In this document: piece after piece, positions 6,292-11,688 of the stretch
Numbering within the stretch: the first letter of the stretch is position 1
How the letters are laid out: every line of letters starts with the position of its first letter
Source of the DNA: Bdellovibrio sp.
GTDB taxonomy: Bacteria; Bdellovibrionota; Bdellovibrionia; Bdellovibrionales; UBA1609
NCBI GenBank assembly: GCA_003694355.1
Contig: RFKI01000005.1
Span: forward strand, 1 to 11,688
DNA: 11,688 bases
Reading direction: 5' to 3'
Position numbers and translations under genes: made by a program
Notes under the pieces: generated by a model
What the model was told of the DNA's origin: nothing
Database searches by the model: none
What the model saw: the letters and a program-made list of their open reading frames with translations, nothing else

Positions 6292-8502
6292 ATGGGTCAC
6301 GAACACCATCGTGCTCATCAGGGCCATCAAAAAACAGAGTGCTGCCACCACCATACGTCCGCAAAGGAATCAAAAACACCAGATGATCCCAACGCCATTT
6401 ACACCTGCCCCATGCACCCTGAGATCCGCCAAATAGGACCAGGAAGTTGCCCCATTTGTGGGATGGCTCTGGAGCCCCTCATATCCACGGGAGAAGAAGA
6501 AAACGAAGAGCTTCACGAGATGAACCGTCGTTTTTGGTTTTCAGCCCTTTTTACAATTCCACTTGTTATTATCTCCATGGGAGACCTACTTCCAGGTCAA
6601 CCAATTTCCAAGCTTCTCTCTGCTGAAACCCGCATATGGCTGGAACTCCTGCTTGCAACCCCTATCTGCTTGTGGGCAGCATGGCCTTTTTATATCAGGG
6701 CCATTCAATCGATAAAAACCATGAACTTAAACATGTTTACATTGATTGGCCTTGGGGTTAGCGTGTCTTATCTCTATAGTATGGTGGCTGCCCTTTTCCC
6801 TCACCTCTTTCCTCCATCTTTTCGGGACGCTTCAGGGCATGTGGCAGTTTATTTTGAAGCTGCAGGCGTCATCGTGACCCTTATTCTCTTGGGGCAAGTG
6901 CTAGAGCTAAAAGCAAGAGGGCAAACCAATGAAGCCATTAAACAACTTTTAGGACTGGCCCCTAAAACTGCTAGGCGCCTTAAGGATGATGGCACAGAAG
7001 AAGATGTGCCTATTGAAAGCATTCAAGTTGGAGATCGTCTTAGAGTTCGTCCAGGTGAAAAGATTCCCGTAGACGGCATCATTCTGGAGGGAAAAAGCTC
7101 CATAGATGAATCAATGATCACAGGAGAACCCATTCCTGTTGAAAAAAAAGCAGGCGACAAAGTGATTGGTGCAACCATAAATGGTAACGGTAGTTTTATT
7201 ATGAAAGCCGAAAAGGTGGGAGCTGATACTTTACTATCCCGAATTATTGTAATGGTGGCTGAGGCTCAAAGAAGTCAAGCTCCTATTCAAAAGCTTGCAG
7301 ACAAGGTCTCAGGATATTTTGTTCCCACTGTAGTTCTTACCTCTATTATCACCTTCATTGTCTGGGCATTATGGGGACCAGAACCATCTATGAGTTATGC
7401 CTTAATCAATGCCATTGCGGTTTTAATCATCGCTTGTCCTTGCGCCTTAGGGCTTGCTACCCCCATGTCCATCATGGTGGCCACAGGTCGGGCCGCAACC
7501 CATGGAGTTTTATTTAAAGACGCCAAAGCTATTGAAATTATGCAAAAGGTTAATACCCTGGTTGTCGACAAAACAGGAACTCTCACAAAAGGAAAACCAG
7601 AGTTAGTCACGGTAGAAAGCGAGACCTATCCTCGGTCTGATTTCCTTCGACTCATCGGTTCACTGGAAAAACAAAGTGAACATCCTTTGGCTGAAGCCAT
7701 CGTACGAGGCATTCAAAAAGAAAAAATCTCCTTAACAGAAGCTCAGGACTTCACTGCTATAACGGGAAAGGGGGTCATGGGTCTTATTGAAAACCACCAT
7801 GTGGCCTTAGGCAACAAAGCCCTTATGAAGGACCTCCAGATAAATGTAGAAAATTGGTCTTCCAAAGCAGACCAACTTCGCAAAGAAGGTCAAACTGTTA
7901 TGTTTGTAGCCATTGATCACAAAGCAGTAGGAATTGTAGGGGTTGCAGACCCTATAAAAGACACAACACCTCAAGCTATTGAAGAGCTTCATAAAGAAGG
8001 CGTTCAAATCGTTATGCTTACAGGAGACAATCAAACCACAGCTAAAGCTGTGGCCCAGAAGTTACATATTGATCGTATTATTGCTGAGGTGTTACCAGAT
8101 CAAAAGGCTCAAGCTATCGATGCCCTCCAAAAGGAAGGACGCATTGTTGCCATGGCTGGAGACGGGATCAATGATGCTCCCGCATTAGCCAGAGCGCATG
8201 TAGGAATTGCCATGGGAACAGGAACCGATATTGCCATGGAAAGCGCTGAAGTCACCTTAGTTAAGGGAGACCTCCAAGGAATCGTGCGTGCCAGAAAAAT
8301 AAGTCGAGCAACAATGAAAAATATCAAACAAAATCTTTTTTTCGCTTTCTTTTATAATGCTGCAGGAGTTCCCATTGCCGCAGGCATTCTATATCCTTTT
8401 TTTGGAATTCTTCTCAGTCCCGTCATTGCTGCAGCAGCCATGAGTTTCAGCTCCGTTTCTGTCATTGCCAATTCACTTCGACTCAAGAAGGTTAAGATTT
8501 AA
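6292..8502 (+). CDS. copA: Cu(I)-exporting P1B-type ATPase
   Basis: Inner-membrane ATPase that pumps cytoplasmic Cu(I) (or Ag(I)) into the periplasm, from which CusCBA could remove it. All P-type signatures are present: TGEP at 277-280, CPC metal site at 382-384 in TM6, DKTGT with phosphorylated Asp426, the HP pair at 464-465, and GDGIND at 623-628. The last two helices contain FFYNAAGVP and MSFSSVSVI; with CPC these are the Tyr-Asn and Met-x-Ser-Ser signatures of the Cu(I) subgroup. There is no GMxCxxC HMA domain. Instead the N-terminus has a His/Cys-rich tail (first 22 residues, with ECCHHHTS) and a CPMH...CPICGM module (37-58), as in CopB/SilP-like and many environmental CopA proteins. Eight membrane helices can be traced. 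The ATG follows AAGGAGG with four bases spacing. The 736-residue frame is intact. The stop overlaps the stop of the convergent acetyltransferase gene in TTAA. Confidence 0.96.
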   Translation: MGHEHHRAHQGHQKTECCHHHTSAKESKTPDDPNAIYTCPMHPEIRQIGPGSCPICGMALEPLISTGEEENEELHEMNRRFWFSALFTIPLVIISMGDLLPGQPISKLLSAETRIWLELLLATPICLWAAWPFYIRAIQSIKTMNLNMFTLIGLGVSVSYLYSMVAALFPHLFPPSFRDASGHVAVYFEAAGVIVTLILLGQVLELKARGQTNEAIKQLLGLAPKTARRLKDDGTEEDVPIESIQVGDRLRVRPGEKIPVDGIILEGKSSIDESMITGEPIPVEKKAGDKVIGATINGNGSFIMKAEKVGADTLLSRIIVMVAEAQRSQAPIQKLADKVSGYFVPTVVLTSIITFIVWALWGPEPSMSYALINAIAVLIIACPCALGLATPMSIMVATGRAATHGVLFKDAKAIEIMQKVNTLVVDKTGTLTKGKPELVTVESETYPRSDFLRLIGSLEKQSEHPLAEAIVRGIQKEKISLTEAQDFTAITGKGVMGLIENHHVALGNKALMKDLQINVENWSSKADQLRKEGQTVMFVAIDHKAVGIVGVADPIKDTTPQAIEELHKEGVQIVMLTGDNQTTAKAVAQKLHIDRIIAEVLPDQKAQAIDALQKEGRIVAMAGDGINDAPALARAHVGIAMGTGTDIAMESAEVTLVKGDLQGIVRARKISRATMKNIKQNLFFAFFYNAAGVPIAAGILYPFFGILLSPVIAAAAMSFSSVSVIANSLRLKKVKI

Positions 8503-8933
8503 AAGTCACATCCTCGGCTTTTTTCTTTTTTGAGGACCAGAGCATCTCCGCCATCAGAGTAATAACCAGTTCGTCGATGGATTTGTTGAAAATGAAATTT
8601 CTGGTAAAGCATCAAAGCTTTGTGATTTTTCTCATGCACTTCTAAAAAAATAGTCAAAGGACAGGAGACAAAAGAAGCTAAAAGAGTCGTCATAAGGCCC
8701 TGCCCCTCAAAGACTGGGTCCGTCAAAAGCAAGGTAATCTCTACTTCATCAAAAACTTGGCGATAAAGCAGAAAAGCCAGCAATTGCTGATCCTTAAAAT
8801 ACCCCAGGCTTTTTGCTTGTTTCAACTCTTCTTCCAAAGACTCTTTGGACCAAGATGCACTTCCTGGCCAACTCTGTTTCATGAAAATAGCAAGGGCTTT
8901 TTTATTGTCAGAAGAAGAAAGAGGCCTTATCAT
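8499..8933 (-). CDS. GNAT-family N-acetyltransferase, RimI-like
   Basis: Cytoplasmic acetyl-CoA-dependent acetyltransferase of 144 residues, the usual RimI size. Motif A, which holds the acetyl-CoA pyrophosphate, is [15 protein letters not shown] (about 71-85), though the classical first Gln/Arg is not obvious. Motif B is [19 protein letters not shown] (97-115), very like the RimI segment LEVR..N..A..LY...GF. It is followed by [15 protein letters not shown], matching the Tyr-Tyr ... Asp-Ala ending of RimI enzymes. RimI acetylates the N-terminal Ala of ribosomal protein S18; related GNATs have other targets, so the substrate is uncertain. It starts nine bases after the upstream SurA-like gene ends and is probably co-transcribed with it. 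No strong Shine-Dalgarno is seen (AAGA just before the ATG). The C-terminal bases overlap the end of copA by four. Confidence 0.8.
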   Translation of the reverse strand: MIRPLSSSDNKKALAIFMKQSWPGSASWSKESLEEELKQAKSLGYFKDQQLLAFLLYRQVFDEVEITLLLTDPVFEGQGLMTTLLASFVSCPLTIFLEVHEKNHKALMLYQKFHFQQIHRRTGYYSDGGDALVLKKEKSRGCDF

Positions 8934-8942
8934 TCTTGGTTA

Positions 8943-9599
8943 TTATGGGGTTAACATAAAATTTTCAACTTTATACTTCGTTTGCAAAACTTCAAACCAG
9001 TCTTTGAGGCGCTGGTCCCTTTGCTGTTTTTTCAAAAATTCTTTTATGCTATCAGCAAACCTCTCATAAGGTGCTCCACCAAATTTATTTTTATTTTCTT
9101 CATAATACTTTTGAGCTTCATCCTCTGTAATAGGCACCATTGAAGCTTTTAATTTAAAACGAATAAAAGCCTTGGCAATCAGTTTGCGCTTTAATGTTTG
9201 CTTCAATTCGAAAGTTCGAACCCCCAATTTTTTCCATCCCTTCGTGCTTAATAAACGAGGCAACACAAAGTTCATCGCCTTGACAATTTCTTTATCCGAA
9301 GCCTCTTCCCAAGAGTCTCTAAAATTTTTAGCTTCTAGAAAAATAGCCCACTCCATTAAAACAGCGGTCACCTCTTTGGAAAAACGAGGGTCTGTTATTT
9401 GAATAATTTGAATTTTAGATTTCTTTTGAGGTTTTGAATACAAAGCTTGCTCCACAGCATAGTTGATTTGAACTTCACGCAAGGTCACCACATGCCCTTT
9501 GAGTTTCCCCACAGACTGGTTTTTCAAAACCAAAGCATGAGGTCCTGAAAAGCAAAGATGGCCCCAACTCAAAAATAAAAAAAAGAAAAAAAATCTCAT
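8943..9599 (-). CDS. Secreted SurA-like chaperone-type protein lacking a PPIase domain
   Basis: A 218-residue protein with a signal peptide: a Phe-rich core (MRFFFFFLFL), then HLCFSG and likely cleavage near residues 18-22. The following segment LKGHVVTLREVQINYAVEQAL resembles the start of SurA-type chaperones, where a V-x-x-x-x-ITL-x-E/D strand leads to a helix. The C-terminal part, ITEDEAQKYYEENKNKFGG (158-175) followed by PYERFADSIKEFLKKQQRDQ and LKDWFEVLQTKYKVE, is the standard SurA N-domain closing helix arrangement, but no parvulin domain follows. A role in periplasmic protein folding is inferred, not shown. The ATG is the only start after an in-frame TAG, and it has an A/T-rich leader with no Shine-Dalgarno. 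It lies 44 bp downstream of the terminator of the outer-membrane protein gene, so its transcription needs read-through or a weak promoter in 9600-9643. Confidence 0.65.
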   Translation of the reverse strand: MRFFFFFLFLSWGHLCFSGPHALVLKNQSVGKLKGHVVTLREVQINYAVEQALYSKPQKKSKIQIIQITDPRFSKEVTAVLMEWAIFLEAKNFRDSWEEASDKEIVKAMNFVLPRLLSTKGWKKLGVRTFELKQTLKRKLIAKAFIRFKLKASMVPITEDEAQKYYEENKNKFGGAPYERFADSIKEFLKKQQRDQRLKDWFEVLQTKYKVENFMLTP

Positions 9600-9643
9600 A
9601 AAATAAAAAATAACACTCTATCCCTATTTCGTCTATAGAATAT

Positions 9644-9667
9644 AAAAAACGGGCTCTTTCGAGCCCG
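9644..9667 (-). terminator. Intrinsic terminator of the outer-membrane protein gene
   Basis: On the minus strand a 7-bp perfect GC-rich stem (CGGGCTC / GAGCCCG) closes a GAAA tetraloop and is followed at once by six T and an AT-rich tail. It begins about 37 bp after the stop of the beta-barrel gene. This is a textbook Rho-independent terminator with a stable GNRA loop. Confidence 0.9.
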
Positions 9668-9704
9668 CCCCATCAGAGGTAACAAAAGAAACACTCTTCC
9701 TTTG

Positions 9705-10853
9705 TTAGAAACGAAACTTGGCAACCAAAGACATGACTTGGTAATCGGAGGCTTCCAGACGGTAGTCGCTATAAAGCCCGCCATAATAGTATCTATAGTC
9801 AAGGTTTGAACGGTTGGTGATATTCATCATATAACGATAATCAAATCCCACAGCAATTCTGTCAGAGATATTAAAGTCTATCCCTGCTGTGACCCCAAAG
9901 TCCAGAGCATAGGTCTTTTCATCATCAGGGTAGCCATAGTAGTAAACCCCTGTACCGTAAGGATTGGTGTATCTTCTATAAGTATAGGTGGCAATACCGC
10001 CCACATTGAATTCCACCCGTTTGAATTTCAATAGATATTTTGCAGCCAACCCAAAATTATATTGATTCATTTCTTTGTAAGCAAAATAGTCTTGTCCCAC
10101 ATAGTAATTGGAATAGATAAATTGACCCTCAAGAGCAAAATTAGAAGGAAATTCTCTTCCAACCACAATACCTGCAGCCAAATTACCTTTTACATCAAAA
10201 CAAGGGCAATCTAAGTACTCTGCCATTCCCACACTGGGGCTTACATAAGTTTGATTTTTTTTCTCTTTATTTTCTTCAACAATATTTTTTAAATCCTCTT
10301 TTACATTGGCTGAAAGATCCTTCTCCGGGGCTGGAGCCACAGAAGGTTGAGGCACTGGAGAAACCACTACAACTTGTGGCGTCTGAGGCTTTTCTTCTTT
10401 TTCTGCCTTTTCTTCTTTATTCTGATCATCTTCTGAAACAGTGAGGTTTTTATTGCCAAAAAGCCGCTCAGCGCGTCGCCTTTCATCTTCAAGACGGGAC
10501 TCTTCTAGTTTCTCCACAATCTTTTGTTCTGTGGCAATTTCAGCCTCTTGCCGTTTCTTTCTCATAAGCTCAGCCTTTGACAAAGATAACGGAGAAGCCT
10601 CAACATAAGTGGGCGGCTGCTGGATCACATTTGGCTGGGCTAAAGAGGTGTGTTGTTGTGGAGTTATAGATACCTTGGGTTTAACCACAAGGGTTTCTTT
10701 TTGAACCTCTTCTTGAATGCTAGGGTCCATTTGATCTTCTGCATAAGCAGAAACAGATGTGACCACGAAACCCAATGTTAGTGGTAATAATAAAACCGAT
10801 AATACCTGTCCCATCTTTTTCTTCATTTTTCTTCTCCTCTGACGGTTTAACAT
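9705..10853 (-). CDS. Outer-membrane beta-barrel protein with an N-terminal coiled-coil/linker region
   Basis: A 382-residue exported protein. A long basic start (RRRKMKKK) and hydrophobic core (about 18-33) end at VSAYA, a good signal peptidase I site. Residues 40-90 are Gln/Pro/Thr-rich and polar. Residues 91-131 are a charged helix, probably a coiled coil (KAELMRKKRQEAEIATEQ, KLEESRLEDERRRAERLF). Residues 140-200 are a Lys/Glu- and Pro-rich linker. Residues 206-382 alternate aromatic and hydrophobic residues in strands, with Tyr-rich turns, and end in VAKFRF. The terminal Phe is typical of barrels inserted by BamA, and the size suits an eight-stranded barrel. Cys216-Pro-Cys218 sits before the first strand. 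Two starts are credible: ATG 10853 with AAAGGAG six bases upstream, and ATG 10826 with AGAGGAG seven bases upstream; the latter gives a more ordinary signal peptide. Function is unknown; a structural or surface role is inferred. Proteins of this layout are familiar from Bdellovibrionota. Confidence 0.85.
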   Translation of the reverse strand: MLNRQRRRKMKKKMGQVLSVLLLPLTLGFVVTSVSAYAEDQMDPSIQEEVQKETLVVKPKVSITPQQHTSLAQPNVIQQPPTYVEASPLSLSKAELMRKKRQEAEIATEQKIVEKLEESRLEDERRRAERLFGNKNLTVSEDDQNKEEKAEKEEKPQTPQVVVVSPVPQPSVAPAPEKDLSANVKEDLKNIVEENKEKKNQTYVSPSVGMAEYLDCPCFDVKGNLAAGIVVGREFPSNFALEGQFIYSNYYVGQDYFAYKEMNQYNFGLAAKYLLKFKRVEFNVGGIATYTYRRYTNPYGTGVYYYGYPDDEKTYALDFGVTAGIDFNISDRIAVGFDYRYMMNITNRSNLDYRYYYGGLYSDYRLEASDYQVMSLVAKFRF

Positions 10854-10856
10854 TTT

Positions 10857-10985
10857 TTACTCCTTTCTTAGCACTCTCATTCTAGCAACAGCTGTGCCTA
10901 AAAATGTCGCCAAATAAAATTTTGTAGAGCATTGAAAATATTGTTTTTTTTTAAAGCTCACTGTATCTTTTACAATTTCTTTCAT
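10857..10985 (-). CDS. Possible 42-aa leader ORF upstream of the outer-membrane protein gene
   Basis: A short frame starting at ATG 10985, with AGAGGA five bases upstream, and ending at TAA just three bases before the outer-membrane protein ATG at 10853. Its last codons contain the AAAGGAG that would serve that start, a layout that favours translational coupling. The product is basic, with a modestly hydrophobic stretch (FYLATFLGTAVARM) near the end. It matches no family I recognise. The frame stays open upstream to 11198, but that extension would run antisense through the start of queD and is not believed. It could equally be non-coding leader. Confidence 0.33.
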   Translation of the reverse strand: MKEIVKDTVSFKKKQYFQCSTKFYLATFLGTAVARMRVLRKE

Positions 10986-11036
10986 TTTCTTCCTCTGCTT
11001 ACCCCCTAAACAACCTTGTATTTTCTTCTCAAAAAA

Positions 11037-11065
11037 TTGATTTTTCAGCCCCCCCAAGCTAGAAG
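11037..11065 (+). promoter_or_regulatory. Weak candidate queD promoter
   Basis: TTGATT (11037-11042) and TAGAAG (11060-11065) are 17 bp apart, 34 bp before the queD start. Each box matches four of six consensus positions. No better pair was seen in the gap between the divergent genes. The spacer contains a run of seven C (11049-11055). Confidence 0.28.
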
Positions 11066-11099
11066 TATTTCTTAATAATTCTACCAATAAAGGAATGAA

Positions 11100-11552
11100 A
11101 TGCCTCAAAATCCTTTTATCTGCAAAAAAGTCTCTTTCGAAGCAGGGCACCGTCTTCCCCACCATCACTCCAAATGCAAAAACCTTCATGGACACCACTA
11201 TGAGCTGGAAGTGATGATCGGCGGTCCCCTTTCACTGGATCAACAATCCAGCTCTTATGGAATGGTTGCCGATTTTCATGACCTCAAACACATTTTAAAG
11301 AAGCATATCCTAGAACCGTGGGACCATGCCTTCTTTGTTTATGAAAAGGATTTGGAACTGTTAAATTTTCTAAATTCCCTTCCTGAACACAAAACAGTTG
11401 TCACACCCCTTCCTCCTACAGCAGAGCATTTAGCTCAATTGGCTTTTAATACTCTCAACCAACAAATGCCTCAAAACTGGAACTTGAAAATCGTAAGGCT
11501 TTATGAAACGCCCACCTGCTGGGCAGAAGTATCTAATTCCTTAGAGGATTAA
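11100..11552 (+). CDS. queD: 6-carboxy-5,6,7,8-tetrahydropterin synthase (QueD/PTPS family)
   Basis: Cytoplasmic zinc enzyme converting 7,8-dihydroneopterin triphosphate to 6-carboxytetrahydropterin, the second step toward preQ0 and tRNA queuosine. The 150-residue protein has the family elements in order: FEAGHRLP with zinc ligand His17; KCKNLHGHHYELEV with catalytic Cys26 and zinc ligands His30 and His32; GMVADFHDLK (54-63), the substrate-side motif; WDHAF with the Asp75-His76 pair; PTAEHLA (107-112); and ETPTCWAEV with Glu136, which anchors the pterin. The Cys in the C-x3-HGH spacing points to QueD rather than eukaryotic PTPS. AAAGGA lies five bases before the ATG. No other que gene is visible; the queD product would have to feed enzymes encoded elsewhere. 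It is read away from the outer-membrane protein gene and ends 67 bp before the next gene. Confidence 0.94.
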   Translation: MPQNPFICKKVSFEAGHRLPHHHSKCKNLHGHHYELEVMIGGPLSLDQQSSSYGMVADFHDLKHILKKHILEPWDHAFFVYEKDLELLNFLNSLPEHKTVVTPLPPTAEHLAQLAFNTLNQQMPQNWNLKIVRLYETPTCWAEVSNSLED

Positions 11553-11558
11553 CAAGCA

Positions 11559-11587
11559 TTGACTCTCCTTTTTAAAACGGGGATAAT
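11559..11587 (+). promoter_or_regulatory. Near-consensus sigma-70 promoter for the gene at the right edge
   Basis: TTGACT (11559-11564) and GATAAT (11582-11587) each match five of six consensus bases and are spaced by the ideal 17 bp. The next start codon is 32 bp downstream of the -10. It lies only seven bases after the queD stop, so the edge gene probably has its own strong transcription. Confidence 0.75.
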
Positions 11588-11619
11588 TGGATTTTAACGT
11601 TCAACGGCGAGGTGCAACC

Positions 11620-11688
11620 ATGATGAAAAAAATTTGTCTTATAATAAGCTTTCTTTTCTTGAATACATCCGTTTGGGCTGCAACAGCC
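11620..11688 (+). CDS. Secreted protein, 5' end only (signal peptide)
   Basis: The first 23 codons are in the window. GAGGTG lies five bases before the ATG, and a second ATG follows directly. The peptide starts MMKKICLIISFLFL and continues NTSVWAATA: two lysines, a hydrophobic core and a V-W-A cleavage-type end, so a Sec signal peptide with likely cleavage after SVWA. The mature protein lies outside the window, and no function can be given. Confidence 0.75.
   Translation, partial: MMKKICLIISFLFLNTSVWAATA

Noticed and set aside
6292..8502. Zinc/cadmium ATPase (ZntA-like)
   Set aside because: The final helices have the Tyr-Asn and Met-x-Ser-Ser signatures of Cu(I) pumps rather than the Lys/Asp signatures of Zn/Cd pumps.
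8510..8536. CCTC/GAGG repeat with T-runs after copA as a terminator
   Set aside because: The stem is only four base pairs around a long T-rich loop, and it lies within the acetyltransferase coding region.
10986..11198. Upstream extension of the minus-strand leader frame to ATG 11198
   Set aside because: The extension runs antisense through the well-supported queD start, and the internal ATG at 10985 has a better ribosome binding site.
1..11688. Mobile element, CRISPR array, defence system or RNA gene
   Set aside because: No transposase, integrase, direct-repeat array, tRNA-like cloverleaf or rRNA segment was recognised on either strand.

Overview
The window looks like chromosomal DNA from a moderately AT-rich Gram-negative bacterium. 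It encodes a periplasm-spanning RND metal pump, a TolC-family outer-membrane channel, a signal-peptide-bearing outer-membrane beta-barrel protein and a SurA-like periplasmic protein. The coiled-coil-plus-barrel layout of the outer-membrane protein, and its SurA-like neighbour, recall predatory bacteria of the Bdellovibrionota. That placement is an inference from memory of similar proteins and was not tested by a search.

Positions 1-8502 form a copper/silver resistance island. From left to right: cusA (minus, RND pump, running off the left edge), cusB (minus, membrane-fusion protein), a divergent promoter region, cusC (plus, outer-membrane channel), csoR (minus, Cu(I)-sensing repressor) and copA (plus, Cu(I)-exporting P1B-type ATPase). 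CopA would move Cu(I) from cytoplasm to periplasm, and CusCBA would move it from periplasm to outside. CsoR would sense cytoplasmic Cu(I) and control the set. Similar C/G-tract motifs flanked by ATA/TAT lie at three control points: inside the cusBA promoter, over the csoR ribosome binding site, and over the copA promoter. Both CusB and CopA carry an N-terminal CPMH...CPICGM metal-binding module.

The cusB-cusA stretch is damaged as given. I find one frameshift in cusB and three in cusA, located by restoring conserved family motifs. No indel was found in the other 7 kb. Either the cus pump is a recent pseudogene pair or this end of the sequence has indel errors.

Positions 8499-10985 hold leftward genes: a possible 42-codon leader ORF, an outer-membrane beta-barrel protein, a clear intrinsic terminator, a small SurA-like secreted protein and a RimI-like GNAT acetyltransferase. 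copA and the acetyltransferase converge with stop codons overlapping in the four bases TTAA. cusC and csoR also converge and overlap by 11 bp.

Positions 11100-11688 run rightward: queD (queuosine/7-deazaguanine biosynthesis), then a near-consensus sigma-70 promoter and the first 23 codons of a secreted protein cut by the window edge. No tRNA, rRNA, CRISPR array, insertion sequence or transposase was seen. There is no gene-free stretch longer than 300 bp.
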